A program made the position numbers and the translations under genes. A stretch of DNA of 64,000 nt from NCBI GenBank assembly GCA_019096155.1, contig JAHCVI010000002.1, forward strand, positions 310,001 to 374,000, in the 5' to 3' direction. This document shows positions 1-10,709 of the stretch, piece by piece (within the stretch, counting starts at the first letter, position 1; each line of letters starts with the position of its first letter). The stretch is from Staphylotrichum longicolle (lineage: Eukaryota; Ascomycota; Sordariomycetes; Sordariales; Chaetomiaceae). Below the pieces are notes generated by a model. The model ran no database searches. It was not told the origin of the DNA and saw nothing but the letters and a program-made list of their open reading frames with translations.

Positions 1-1
1 A

Positions 2-76
2 CAGCAGGCGGAAACTAAGGTGGAGGAGAGCAAGAATGGCGCGGACGCCGTGCAGGCAAAGAAGGAAGCTGCATAA
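2..76 (+). CDS. 3' end of an unidentified gene (partial)
   Basis: Only the last 24 codons lie in the window, read in the frame starting at base 2 and closed by TAA at 74-76. The tail is hydrophilic and rich in Lys, Glu, Ala and Gln and ends in KKEAA, as in a disordered, charged C-terminus. An AT-rich 3' flank follows. No family can be named from so little sequence. The alternative is that this is fortuitous open frame, but the composition and the change in base usage after the stop favour a real gene end. Confidence 0.45.
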   Translation, partial: QQAETKVEESKNGADAVQAKKEAA

Positions 77-1542
77 TGATGCTGCATGACGGGACGGTGC
101 GGCGGGGAAGGCGCGGGGTGGGTGGAAGGCGTCGAATGAAACCGCAAACCCGAGACATGAGAGATCCTCTTTTTTTATACCAATCTTCGTGGATTCAAGC
201 CTGATGATCATACTATACCATACCAAACTCCCATGCCCGCGTACCATACCACCTACCCAAGGTACCTACCAGCCTAGCTCATGTCTCGCGGTGGAGTGTT
301 GGTATATTCGACGCTGGGACGGGAATGGGGTTAGATAAGAAGTCAGACCGGGACCGTGGGGGGGCTTAAGGAAAGGAAAGGGAAGGGATGGATGGGCGGC
401 TGCATACGGAGCAGGAGGGAGGAATGGTGTTGGGGTTACTACGTCTGGGGTTTTGGAAGGGGGGAAGGCAGGATTCGGGGGAACATTGGGCTGCGCTTAA
501 CTGCGGTCCTCTCCTGACCTGACTTCGCCGTGTTGATTGATCGTCTGTTATCTTTTTTGTTGTCTACTGTTTTGGTTTACCCGCCCTTTGACTTCATGAT
601 GGTGAATGATGATGTTGTCCCCTTGCACTGCACCAAGTGCACTGGACTTCCATGGGCCCTCGAATGGGTTGAATCCTCGACGAGTCGCACAACCACCACA
701 CATATACACCACCAGGGCTACACGGGTGGTTCAAGGTTGGCGCCTGAGCACCACCTGCCTGCTGCTTGAGGCTTCTCCACAATTCCAGACTGCGTAAACA
801 GACATCTGATAATCTGCGCGTTATCCTTGTCGCTCTGTCTCGACATTCATCTCTCCACGCTGCAAACATACGTCACCCTTTCCGAACCACGAGAACATGT
901 TTGTGAGTGGTAACATTCTTTCATTTTGGCAAGCGTTAACTGTGGAAAAAGAAAAGCCGTTGCCCACTCCTCGTTGCTCAGATCCAGCATATGCTTTCCG
1001 CCCGAACCATTCGATATAAACGCAAACAAAAACAGACCCATCACCCGTTACAAAAGCGCTCCAAGAACTCCGATTCACAGTGTCCCTCTCACCGACCTGG
1101 AACCAGAGGCCCCCAGAACCTATTCAAGACACCGATGCCGCCGAGTCCGCGCCAGGATAAAAAAAAAAGAAAATGAGCCCAACCCGTCTCCTGCCCGCCT
1201 GCCGTGGCTGGCGATAAACCTTGCCAAGGCCTCTCAACCCGCCCAATGCTCCGTGTCCCCTTGCGTTCGAAAAGCCCAGTCCAGAGGCCAACAAATCCCA
1301 TACATACTCAACAAATGGCTAGAAATTCGCCAGTGGAAAAAATATGAACAGATTAAACAGAAATTGCGAAGAAAGGAAAAGGAGAATGAAAAACAATCAA
1401 CTAGAAAAAGTAGAATCCGTGTGGCGGGTGCGTGACGTGATGTGTGTGTTGAAACAGAATGGGGCAGCGCAAAGCCCAGAAAAATAATAATAAAAAATGA
1501 AGCAAAGCCAGTGGAAAAGACAGTCATGCCAGAGAAGCAGTC
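77..1542. other. Intergenic, convergent gene ends
   Basis: About 1.5 kb between the tail of the left-edge gene and the 3' end of maf1. It holds A-rich tracts around 1150-1500 and G-rich runs around 350-480. Open frames here, including one of 169 codons at 926-1435 that has no ATG start, have biased, low-complexity composition and no recognisable domain. I see no gene. Confidence 0.6.
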
Positions 1543-2690
1543 TCAGACATCAATCTCCATCCTGGCGGCGATATCCTCGCTCACGCCCCTGACGGGGCTC
1601 TGACTCCTCCGATACGGCTTGTCGTCCTCATCGTCCGTGTCCATGGCCCCTTGGCCCTCGTCTTCTTGCTCGAAGTCGTCGTCGTCATAATCGTCGTCGT
1701 CGTACTGACAATTCACATCGCCGTCGGCGTCGCGGTTCCATACTAACCCGTCGTCCATGTCATCGTCGCTCGCCGTGATGCGCTCCGCGAACTTGTCCCC
1801 CAGCCAGTACCGGGCGCGCTTGTTGGCGCCGAGGTCGTCCATGTCGTCGTCGCCGAGGGCCGACAGGCTGGCGCCGGCGCGGCGCGACATGGCGGCGTGC
1901 GCGGGCATGCGCGGGCTGTGGCTCATGACCGGGACGCCCCTTACGTAGAGGTAGCAGACCCGCTTGAGCGCCTTGTTGAAGAAGAAGTAGTGCAGCGCCC
2001 AAATGGCGCCCTCCTCCTCGTCGAACGGGTCGTCGGCGGGTTGGTACGAGAAGACGGTGCAGTCCTTAAGCATCATCTCCTTGTCGACCATGGCCCACAT
2101 TTGCGGCCCCCACGCGGGGGCCGTCGACACGCCGGTGTTGAAATCGGAGGGTTTCGCGGGGGAGCTGCGCGGCACGGCGACGTCGAGGAGGGTTGAGCTG
2201 GGCCGCACGCTGCTGAGGGTACTATCGATCTGCGTCATGACGCGGCGCAGCACCCGCTCGCGCTTGAAGTCGGCGGGACGCAGGACGTGGGAGAAGTCGT
2301 AGTCCGGGTGCGATGCGTTCAGCGTCGCAATCAGGTAGGCGAATGTGCGCCGGTTCGAGACTTCGTCCAGCGAACCGAATGGTGACGAGCGGCTGAGGTT
2401 GAGGCTCGCGGCCATGGAGTCGCGCTGGGGCGGTGAGAGGGATGCGCCGAACTTGAGGAGGGCGGCATGTTGCGACTCGAGCGATTGCTGAATGTTCTTG
2501 TAGAGCTTCTTGTCGGACCCGGCCGCCTTGGTCGTGTAGAGGTCGCAGCTGCCTGTGACGTGGCAATCCGGCGTGTCGAAGTTGAGCGCGCTCGTCACCA
2601 CGTCAAATGACGGGAGGGAAAGGTACTGTCCCAGTCTCGTCAGCCAGTCGCTCCAAACGGATTTGCCAGAAGCCTCGTCAATACCTTCAT
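1543..2690 (-). CDS. maf1: Maf1, repressor of RNA polymerase III
   Basis: Maf1 binds RNA polymerase III and blocks tRNA and 5S transcription under stress or nutrient limitation; its location is controlled by TOR/PKA phosphorylation (family knowledge). Exons on the minus strand: 2690-2685 (ATG AAG only) and 2625-1543, with a 59-bp intron (donor GTATTG, acceptor GGACAG), giving about 362 aa. The N-terminal box contains VVTSALNFDTPDCHV, followed by LYTTKAAGSDKKLYKNIQ. The middle has YLIATLNASHPDYDFS, and the C-terminal box has IWALHYFFFNKALKRVCYL. A long Asp/Glu-rich tail (lower-strand codons around 1640-1800) and a terminal MEIDV follow. The open frame continues upstream of the intron without an ATG, so the splice decides the start. 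The two-codon first exon matches the intron position known in yeast MAF1. Confidence 0.95.
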
Positions 2691-4088
2691 CTTGTTGTCG
2701 AGTCAAATCCCTGGTTCGAATGTGTGTCGTTCAGAGATGGGGCGGTGACGTCGGGAGCTGCCGGGTCGCTAACCAAGTGCAGTGCAGCAGACAAGGGGAA
2801 TCGCGACGTCTACTGGGGAAAGTGAGGCAGTGCACGTCAAACTGGTGGGCGATCGACGTATTATTCGTGGTGCTGCAGGCTGCAGAAGATGGGAGATAGG
2901 AAACCGATCGCAGTTGTGGTTGAGGAAGGGGGTTGTGATGTGTTTGGCGGAAACCGGGAACAGCGGGGAAGCGTAGCTTGGCTGTAATCCTCGTTCCACA
3001 TCGAAGTGAACAAAGCCGGGGGCCGTGGGGTGAGCTGCCGAGATGCAACCGGGGCGGCGCTTGTTGGCCTATGGCGATGCTCGGCGGGAGTCGGGCGGTT
3101 GAGAGAAAGATGACAGCGGAATTGACTCGAGCAAGCGACGAATCGCACGAGTCGGATGCGAGTGAGGTGCAATAGCTGGCTGTCAAGAGCTGGTGAGGTC
3201 TCCTGTCGCAAGCCTGCATCATCCGCCCATCTCTGCCCACTGGGGTCTTGGCCGGCCCCAGCTGGAAGCGTAATCCCGGTTTCGGGAGGGCCACGGGGTA
3301 AAACGATCGGCACTCCTCTCTTGCCGCAACCCCCTTCTCCCGAGCACTCCGCCGCGCCGTTCGGCAGGATGCTGTGGTAAGCGAATGAAATAGCCCAGAA
3401 AGCCCACGGGCAGGGCTTGTGAATGGCATCACGAGTAATTGATGAAAGAGCGCAACCATGTCCTGTGATGTAACTCCCACTCACCCACATGGTTGTGGTG
3501 CGCATAGCGAGTGGGCGCGTTTGCGATGGGTGGCGTCGTCGGGTGGGGGTAGCCGGGCTGTCAGTAAAGCTTGATCGGCCTGTCTTCCTGCGCCCGCCAT
3601 CGAAACCTCTTGTTGGGTGTGTTACAAAGCTGCATTTGGCCCTACTAGGCCTTGTACTAGCGAGCCTTTGTTATCTACAGTTCCCATATCTAGATTCTGC
3701 CAAATCTGCGAAAGGAGTTTGCTCCCTCCTGATGGGTGAATGTAGCCCAATCTCCTCACCCCCCGCCGCCTGCTGTCGTCAGCTCAGCTCCCCACCATGA
3801 CGCCGTGATTCTGAACAAGTCCGTAACGCCCGTAACGCCCTGTGAGTCCGAAAATAATGTGTCGTCGTTCGTGCGTTCTGCTTTATCGCCAAGAGGGTAT
3901 CGTGCGACTGCTGCAAGATCACAAAAATCCCCCTTCTTTGAGTGCGTTCTCGATCGTCTGCACCTCCTGTGTCGTGCGTGTCAATAGCGATTAGTCATTG
4001 CAGCAGCCAGAGTCATCATCCGCCGAAGTGCTCCAGAAGCCGTCGCCGAGGAGAAGGGAATCGATGAGGGTACAGTGCTGCTGCTCCT
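2691..4088. other. maf1 upstream region / 3' flank of AP-1 sigma gene
   Basis: About 1.4 kb. The part next to 2690 should hold the maf1 promoter and leader. Overlapping open stretches on the minus strand (2731-3480 and 2861-3505) run in two frames over the same DNA and have no domain or consistent codon bias. I see no gene or RNA here. Confidence 0.55.
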
Positions 4089-4881
4089 CTACATGATCTT
4101 TGTGACTTCGTCCTCAACCTGAGGAAAGGCGGTCAGCAAGACCTGCATAAAGGCGTCACAGGCACCAGTCGAGCAGGGGAAAACACAGGTCTGTGAGGAT
4201 AAGGGTGAGCTGTGGAGAAGAAGGGAGCACTAACCTCCATGTCCTCCAATGCGTCCTGCTGGGAGATACACCGCAAAACGTTCTTTTTGCTGCTCTCCTG
4301 CAACTCTCCTGCCAGCAGGAGCTCGTCCAGAATGTAATACGCTTTGGTAAAGGAGAAAATGATGTCGAGCTCGCAGACGTTGCCGTAGTACTTGTCCATC
4401 TGTTCGACATATCGGTGGATGATTTCGAGAGTGATCAGCTCGTTGTCCTCGGAGGAGCAGCCGGCAATGAAGAAGAGGGATGCATATCGGCGGTAGACGA
4501 TTTTCGTGTCTTGATATCGAGTTAGCGACGCGGGGGTTTGGAGACCTCAAGGGACACTCAGAAACAAACCCTTATACTCAAGGAAGTTGCACATCCGCGT
4601 CCGTCGGGCCAGGACGAGCTGTGAGACATCCTTGACAATCTTGGCCTTGTCCTTGGGCGACAAGGTGGTGAACCATTTGGCCAGGCGCTGTGCGAACAGC
4701 TGGGTTAGCTTCGTAGTACTTGATGAGGGGAGAGGCTGGGAGCTGCTGGGGAACTGCTGGGAAATTGCTGGGGAACTGACCACCTTGCCCTGCCGGGACA
4801 GCAGAATCAGATAGCTGACGAGATCCCAATTAGCTTCGAGAATCGCCGGCAGATAAAAGACATGGCATACTTGATTGCCAT
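4089..4881 (-). CDS. aps1: AP-1 clathrin adaptor complex, sigma subunit
   Basis: Small chain of the AP-1 adaptor, which sorts cargo at the trans-Golgi/endosome with clathrin. Five exons on the minus strand: 4881-4871, 4814-4781, 4687-4570, 4509-4235 and 4118-4089, giving 155 aa (human AP1S1 has 158). Diagnostic blocks in order: YLILLSRQGKV at the N-terminus, RLAKWFTTLSPKDKAKIV, LARRTRMCNFLEYKD, ELITLEIIHRYVEQMDKYYG, VCELDIIFSFTKAYYILDEL, and a C-terminus ending EDEVTKIM. This is the Clat_adaptor_s (longin) fold over its full length. The first exon is only 11 nt; intron 2 uses a weaker GTCAGT donor, chosen because it keeps the conserved Val before RLAKW. The gene lies downstream of maf1 on the same strand, with a separate promoter. 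Confidence 0.95.
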
Positions 4882-5766
4882 AATGAAGCGACTCTGCTTC
4901 ACCGGCAGCAGATTGTTGAGTGATGCAAGTGCGCAGAGACCGGAAGCTGTGGTCAAATTGCTGCAGGTTCAAGGGTTGGCCACGAGACTTGCCGATGAAG
5001 GCCTGAGGAACAAACTCGGGCGCACGGGCCCAATAGTGGGGGTGTTGAGACTTGGAGGGGCAGACCACGACCATTTCAGCGGGGTAACAGAACCAAGACG
5101 AAGAGACAACTCAAACAACAACCCACCTGCCCGGATGCTGCGAGTTGAAAGAAACAAAGACATGGCTCCGTTGTGGCCAGGATGGTGATCAGCGCAAGGA
5201 TCTGAGAGGAGTCGCAGGGAACCGCCCAACGGAGCACAGAGTTTGCCAAGTTGGCACTCGGGTCGGGGTCCGAAGTCTCCATCGGGTCCTGGTTGCGCCG
5301 TCAAAGACTGTTGTTGGATTGAGAAGTTGCCGGCTCGGCTGGGCTTGGGCTAGGCTTCCCCACGCTCAGCACATTGACCTGCGCTCAATGAGACGTTGAG
5401 TTGATATCAATCACGCTGGTGTGTCATCCCGCGGCTCGCGCATGAGGGCGCCCTCCAGCGTCCCCGAGGCAGGAACCCTTGGGTGAGTTGGGGTATTCTC
5501 GCTCGCCCTCGGGATGATTTTAGACCCGTCTGGAACGCCCGCGATACACGTTCCCCGACCCCTGGGCCCTCTCCGTCACTATCGCGCGGCGGCAAGCTTA
5601 TGTAGGCGGGGCTGTCCTGAATCATTAATAATTGCGGGAAACCCTTTGAAATTCGAACCCCACTGAGAACGAACGCCTGCCATTCTGAAATTTCCATTCT
5701 TTGCGCCTTGTTACGGGCCAGTCAGCAGCGTTGCTCGCCGAGACACCTCTTCCTCAGACACCAGCA
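4882..5766. other. Divergent promoter region
   Basis: About 0.9 kb between the divergently transcribed AP-1 sigma gene and the glutamate-cysteine ligase modifier gene. It must carry both promoters. No specific site could be assigned and no additional gene is seen. Confidence 0.6.
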
Positions 5767-6810
5767 ATGACGAAACTAATTCTCTCGACCGGGTAACTTT
5801 CCCACCGACCCCGCCGGACCGCCCGGGGCTGGCTTGGCTGCTAACACTGCAACTCTTGCCCCAGGAACATCGTCTCGGGCGGCCCCTCTATCATCCGCAA
5901 GCCAGGCGCATTCCGATCCAACCTCGAACTTACAAACTCTCTGCGGAGCAACTTTATCGCGGCCCAGGAGGACTATGCAGCCGAGCTCGCCGAGAGCCAC
6001 GAGACGGCCAACGGCCACACCAACGGCACCACCAATGGCGTAGACGCAGAGGCAGGGATTGGCGGGCGCCCGCCAGCCACTGCATGGACGGCCCGCAAGG
6101 ACGGCATCCTGTACGTACCGGCGATCGAATGGGACGCCCATGGGCTGCAGGAAGAACCAGCAGAATATGATATCACGGCCAAGCTCTTCTTCCTCCCGGG
6201 TGCGCCGGTATCACAGAGGCCGCAGTACGCAAAACAAGCGCTGGAACATGTCTTGAGGGAGTTGCGCGCCCCGGCGGTCGACCTGCTCATCGTGTCGTTC
6301 CCGGGCATGTCGTTCGAGGGGGATTGCGAGTGGGAGGCAGACAAGAAGAACGCGGCCCAGGGCAATGACGAGGACGAGATCGCCACCTGGCCGGCCATCG
6401 AGGAGCTGCACCGGGCTGGGCTCGCAAAGAAGCTTTGTCTCGCCGAGTTTGGGAGTGAGAAGCTGGCCCGGTTCCTCCAGAGGGTCCAGGTGCGGGCTGC
6501 GGTCAACCAGATCAACCTCAAGAACTGCTGCGACGTGCCGCCGCCGCTGGCCAAGCTGGCCAAGGAACAGGGCATCGAGCTGCTGGTCCACAGCGACTGC
6601 ACCGACATCCTCCCGAAGGGAACTCTGAGGGAGCTTCTCGGCCAGGGCCTCGGCGGGGCCGGACTCTTGGCCGATCCGGAGACGGGGGCCGGCGGGCTGC
6701 AGGGCGATCTCACACCGCAGTGGGTGGTGAAATACACGGCCGTCGTGCGCGACCGTGGCGTGATCGAGTACAAGGGGTATTTTGCGGGTGCCGGGCTGGT
6801 GGACGAGTAA
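5767..6810 (+). CDS. GCLM: Glutamate-cysteine ligase modifier (regulatory) subunit, aldo-keto reductase fold
   Basis: Predicted partner of the catalytic subunit in the first, rate-limiting step of glutathione synthesis (Glu + Cys to gamma-Glu-Cys). Exons 5767-5792 and 5865-6810; the 72-bp intron (GTAACT donor, CTAAC branch, CCCAG acceptor) interrupts the Gly codon of LSTGNIVSGG. The product is 323 aa, longer than animal GCLM (about 274 aa). Visible family blocks are DLLIVSFPGMSFEGD, VNQINLKNCCDVPPPLAKLA and GIELLVHSDCTDILP, in the order seen in GCLM; the last resembles the family's LLTHNDPKEILP. The aldo-keto reductase fold is present, but the family lacks normal reductase activity. An Asn/Thr/Gly-rich insertion sits around residues 70-85. 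Stop at 6808-6810. It converges on bud32. It could in principle be a plain aldo-keto reductase, but the NCCDVP block argues for GCLM. Confidence 0.85.
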
Positions 6811-7043
6811 GTAAGCTGCCGGGCGTGGCACTAGTTGGGAGGCATAGACTGTCCGGGAGTTCTAGGGGCAAGGCGGGTCCTTTGATATACCAGCTTTTGG
6901 GGAACGAGATACGGGTAGAACCAGATGCCCGGGCTTGTTAATTTCGGACCCTCATACATATCATGATACACAGCGAATCAAGCGAGCATTTTCCCTGCCG
7001 TCTTTTCATCTGTTTTGATATTGGGTATCTTTTTCGCGTCTGT

Positions 7044-7841
7044 CTATCCCAGCATGCTCCTCTTGCGCCCGCGCAGCCTGACATCCTCCAGCTTGATCAG
7101 GACAGACGGCGCCTTCTTGAACGTGTGCTTGTAGGACTCGAGGACGGTGGCAAAGAGCCTCTCGGCTCTGGGGTGTGTGCTCGCAAAGGCCCGCTCGAGA
7201 ACGTAGAGATCCACCGCTCGGTCCTCGTCCGCCATGCTCTGCGTCGCGAGCCCAAAGTCGATGATGACTACATCCCCCGCTACCGCCTTGGCCTTGCTCT
7301 CAGCCCCTGTGCCGCCATTGACCTGGTCTTCTTTCCGCTGCCTGAGCATCATGTTGCTCGTCGTCAAGTCGCCGTGCACCACTCCCGTCCGATGCAGGGC
7401 CCCGACGGCAGTCCCGATCCGCTTCATCAAGTCGATCAGGGGCGCCTCCTCGGCGGCCTCGGCGGGCTCTTCGCCGTCCTCGGGCCTCTCCCCAAGCCAC
7501 TCGTTGATTCCCACCCGCACGGGGATGCCCTCAATCCACTCCATCATCATCCACCCCGCCGCCGGGTCCATGGCGTACACGGGCGGGACGGGCACGCCTT
7601 CGCGCCAGCATCGCTCAAGGACCTTTGCTTCGGACGAGATGCGGGCCTTGGTCAGGCGGGCGTCGAGGATCGGGTGGCGGTAGGGCTTCGGCGGGCGGTA
7701 CTTGAGGGCGGAGGGGCGGTCCGGAAGGAGGTGTGTTGTCTTGTAGACGCGGCCTTCGGCGCCCTGGGTGATGAGCGATGGCGGGGCTGACGCGGGGTAG
7801 GTCAGAACTTTTGGCGGGGGGAATTGCGCGTCGGCGGCCAT
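7044..7841 (-). CDS. bud32: Bud32/PRPK-type atypical kinase of the KEOPS (EKC) complex
   Basis: Single-exon gene, 265 aa (yeast Bud32 is 261). Bud32 is the ATPase/kinase of KEOPS, which makes the universal t6A37 tRNA modification with Kae1, Cgi121 and Pcc1, and also acts in telomere maintenance and transcription (family knowledge). Seen in order: the short glycine loop ITQGAEGRVYK, LKYRPPKPYRHPILDARLTKAR, the catalytic segment VVHGDLTTSNMML with catalytic Asp near residue 158, the metal motif VIIDFGLA, and the basic C-terminal tail RKRSMLG, typical of Bud32. An acidic insertion (PEDGEEPAEAAEEAP) lies around residues 125-140. ATG at 7841-7839. Confidence 0.96.
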   Translation of the reverse strand: MAADAQFPPPKVLTYPASAPPSLITQGAEGRVYKTTHLLPDRPSALKYRPPKPYRHPILDARLTKARISSEAKVLERCWREGVPVPPVYAMDPAAGWMMMEWIEGIPVRVGINEWLGERPEDGEEPAEAAEEAPLIDLMKRIGTAVGALHRTGVVHGDLTTSNMMLRQRKEDQVNGGTGAESKAKAVAGDVVIIDFGLATQSMADEDRAVDLYVLERAFASTHPRAERLFATVLESYKHTFKKAPSVLIKLEDVRLRGRKRSMLG

Positions 7842-8755
7842 GGTGGGGGTGGGCGAGGGAGCGCGAAAAGAGGGAAAGGGAAAACGCGTTTACAAGGCGA
7901 CTTGTGCAATGTCGTTGAGCGACTCGAGGGTCGGTCCCGTCTGAGGGCTGTCTGTTTCGAGGTTTTGCAGTGGTGACACTGGACGTGATTGGTGATGGCT
8001 ACGTGCAAGGGTTCCAGGTTCTGCAGGAAGGTGCAGAAAGCGGGACGCCCGCAGCCAGCGGAACACGGGATGCGAGCATGCTGTGGAATTCCACTGACGA
8101 GTTACCTCCCCCCAGTCTACAGCGCATAATGCGGCTCGCCTGAAAAGCAAACGCGCCTCATCATAAAAGGTTTCGCTGTCCGAGTGTGCCCTGTCCCTTC
8201 TCTTACATCTCTTCTCAACTCCAATCTCAAACTTCGCTGAGCACTGTCTGCCACACGGCGCCAGTGCCCCGCATGTCTCTCGAGTGAGCAACCCTGCGGA
8301 CCTCCTGGGGCGATGTGACATCGATCTGGCGGTCCGAACCTCCGAAGAGAGCTCTTGAAAGTCAAGCAGCCAGCACTTGGGGACTCCAAGCGCTTTTTCC
8401 CCCCAAATTCCCTTTTCCTGGGCCCAGGCTCTTCGAAGAGATAAGATGCTGAACTACGCTGAACTAATGCAACAGGGGAAGGCGCTGTGGCTGCAGCTGG
8501 CCAATGCCATGGCTGTTGCGAGCGCCGAGCGGTGAAGTCACAGGGCAGCAAGTGACAATTTGGTGGGAGGGGCGCAAACAGGTTCCAGGGGGTTGGCTCC
8601 GTCATCACCTCTGCCCTGCATCCGACGGACAGGGGGGCAGCCACCGGACACACAAACCGTCCACATGTGCCATCTCTCCTTAATAATCAGCAGCAGTGTT
8701 GTCGCTCTTTCGCTACGGGCGGGCATGCCTTGACCAAGCCTCAGCGCGCTCTCCC
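7842..8755. other. Divergent intergenic region
   Basis: About 0.9 kb between bud32 and the divergent hypothetical gene. Minus-strand open stretches at 7890-8726 overlap in three frames without a domain. Only promoter function is inferred. Confidence 0.5.
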
Positions 8756-9505
8756 ATGACGACGGACGGATCCCGTACCATGACCGACTCGTCGTCTCGC
8801 CAGTGGATCCTAGTCCTCTCGCTCACCGCCCTTCTCCTGTCGCTCGCCGTGCTCGCCCAGATCGCCACCCGCTACGCAAAGGCATATCTGGACGCCCCCA
8901 GCGAGGTGTCCGCCTTCCTCGATGCCGTCGACAGCTCCATCGCCGAGAACGAGTCCTACGATCGCGACATCACAAGGGTCCAGCGACTGGAGGACAAGCT
9001 CCGCCTCGGCCGGCTGCTGCGCGATATCCAGAGGAGCGGGGATGCCTTGCGCGAGGAGCTGAACGCCCTGGTGGTCGGGGAAGACGATCCTCGCTTGCAC
9101 AATGCCGCGCGCATCTGGTGGGCTGGCCACCGCTCGAGGCTCGAGGAGAAGGTGCGGCGACTCGATCTGCTCAGGATGCGCTTCCTGGTCGTCTACATGG
9201 GCATCATCGCCGGCGTAGCGACCGAGGCAGCGGTTGCGAAGAAGGACCCTCCCCTCCGATACGCTGAGAAGTCGGAACCGGTACCCGTGACTCCACGAAT
9301 AAGCGGACTATCGAAGGCGCTGGCGGACAGTATCAAGTCCAAGCCCCCGTTGCGAAGGATCACGGTCGACACGCTCGGCCACCGGGAGAACGTCGAGGGA
9401 AGCCACCGCATGGGCTGGGCCGGCGTGGTGCAGGAGCTGCAGAAGAGCCCCTTGCTTCGCGAGAGGCATGCCAGCATCGAGATGGCCATGTCGCGGTCAC
9501 CATGA
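8756..9505 (+). CDS. Membrane-anchored protein of unknown function
   Basis: Single open frame of 249 aa starting at the first ATG (8756-8758); a second in-frame ATG lies eight codons downstream. I do not recognise a family. A hydrophobic segment near residues 18-37 (ILVLSLTALLLSLAVLAQIA) looks like a signal anchor. A second weaker hydrophobic stretch near residues 145-162 (FLVVYMGIIAGVATEAA) may be another membrane segment. Between them the chain is charged, with heptad-like Leu/Arg/Glu spacing (VQRLEDKLRLGRLLRDIQ), consistent with helices or a coiled coil. The C-terminal third is basic and probably disordered. Steady GC3-rich codon use across the frame supports coding. Confidence 0.75.
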   Translation: MTTDGSRTMTDSSSRQWILVLSLTALLLSLAVLAQIATRYAKAYLDAPSEVSAFLDAVDSSIAENESYDRDITRVQRLEDKLRLGRLLRDIQRSGDALREELNALVVGEDDPRLHNAARIWWAGHRSRLEEKVRRLDLLRMRFLVVYMGIIAGVATEAAVAKKDPPLRYAEKSEPVPVTPRISGLSKALADSIKSKPPLRRITVDTLGHRENVEGSHRMGWAGVVQELQKSPLLRERHASIEMAMSRSP

Positions 9506-10000
9506 GAACCGGCGCCACTCTTGCCCTTTCTCGGTGCGCTGGACGGCCGAGTTGACGAGACACTCACGACCATTTTGACGACGACACGATGCTTATGTAC
9601 GCGATATGTTTACGACCCAGGCGCATTACGGCTGCATGGCGAGCATTTCATTGAGCTGGAGAGGAGGTTGAGCGGCTGAGCTGGTATTTTTCTGTGGCAT
9701 GAGTTCCGTTTCGAGTTTTGTCACTTCACACACGATACCCCTATCCCTTCACAACCTGTCCATATTTACTGTTGAATACCTGTGTTTCTCACTCTGTCTC
9801 TATTTTTGCATCTTCTAATGAGTAATGCTTCACTTTACCCTCCCCCGTGCCCCAGAACCATGCCCCTTTTACGGATCCATCATTGACATCCCATGCCTGC
9901 GGTGCTCGCGCGGCGAGCCAGCATGCGGGCCGACCATGTCTTTTGGATGCCGGATATGTCGATGGGATTATTTGTAAACAGCCAGAGTTTAATGATTGTT
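9506..10000. other. Convergent 3' flanks
   Basis: About 0.5 kb, AT-richer than the flanking genes, between the ends of the hypothetical membrane protein gene and the CMD-family gene. Nothing further is seen. Confidence 0.6.
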
Positions 10001-10709
10001 TTAATGTGCCGCATCGGGCCCAAGTCCGTTCCTCTCGCCAACTGCTGCCGTCAGCTTCACAACGTCAAAACAACCTCAAGAACGTGTTCCAAGACTCACC
10101 ATCCAGGGCCACCAGGAAGCGGCTGACGCAGTTGTAGCAAGCAACCTAACAAGCACCATCAGCATGACACACCCCTTCTCAAAAATCACGAGAAAGTAAA
10201 CCCACCGTCGCCGTAATCTCCACAACCTCCCTCTCCCCAAACAGCTCCCTCAGCCGCGCAAACGTCTCGTCCCGCACCTGCACATTCCGCGTCATCTCGT
10301 CCGTGAAGCACACCACCGCCCACTGCTCCTCCGTCAGGCTGCCCGGCCTCTCCATCCGGCCCTCGCCCGCCAGCACCAGCGGCTCCTCCTGCTTGACCAC
10401 CTCCATGCCTTCCTTGCTGACCCCGCCTTGCTCGGCCAGCGGCGCGTGGTGCATCCACTCGTACCACGCACGGTTGACGACGGCGACGCGCGAGATGGCG
10501 ATCTCGCGCAGGTCCGCGGGGATCGTCGTCCGCGTGCGCACCGCGCCCAGGAACGAGTTCCACCCGTCCGCGACGGGCGGCGAGTGCAGCAGCGTCAGGT
10601 CGAGCGGCTGGAGCGGGCGGGGCGCGCGCCGCGCCTGGATGCGCTCCACGATGGCCGCGTCCTCGGGGGAGGTGGTCTCCGGGGGGTTGGGGACGTAGGG
10701 GAGGCGCAT
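10001..10709 (-). CDS. Carboxymuconolactone decarboxylase/AhpD-like protein
   Basis: Three exons on the minus strand: 10709-10206, 10145-10100 and 10041-10001, giving about 196 aa. Seen: MRLPYVPNPPE at the start, TTIPADLREIAISRVAVVNR and YEWMHHAPLAEQGG in the middle, and EITATVACYNCVSRFLVALD across the intron 1 junction. This is the CMD-domain pattern of small fungal AhpD-like proteins. In classical AhpD a CxxC supplies the redox or proton-relay site; here the equivalent helix has Tyr-Glu-Trp-x-x-His, so the chemistry is uncertain. Intron 2 ends in a tandem CAGCAG: the downstream site gives ALDVGERNG, the upstream site adds one Ala. The start is the first ATG; the open frame extends upstream without one. 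A GTAAGT at about 10800 on the minus strand could mark a leader intron. Confidence 0.82.

Noticed and set aside
926..1435. 169-codon open frame on the plus strand
   Set aside because: No ATG at its start, A-rich biased composition, no domain; probably a chance frame in a 3' flank.
2705..2730. GGTTCGAAT box resembling a tRNA B box
   Set aside because: No A box or cloverleaf at the right spacing; the T-arm would not pair. A similar box near 5650 on the minus strand fails for the same reason.
2731..3505. Overlapping 249- and 214-codon frames on the minus strand upstream of maf1
   Set aside because: Two frames are open over the same DNA, composition is promoter-like, and no domain or splice logic supports them.
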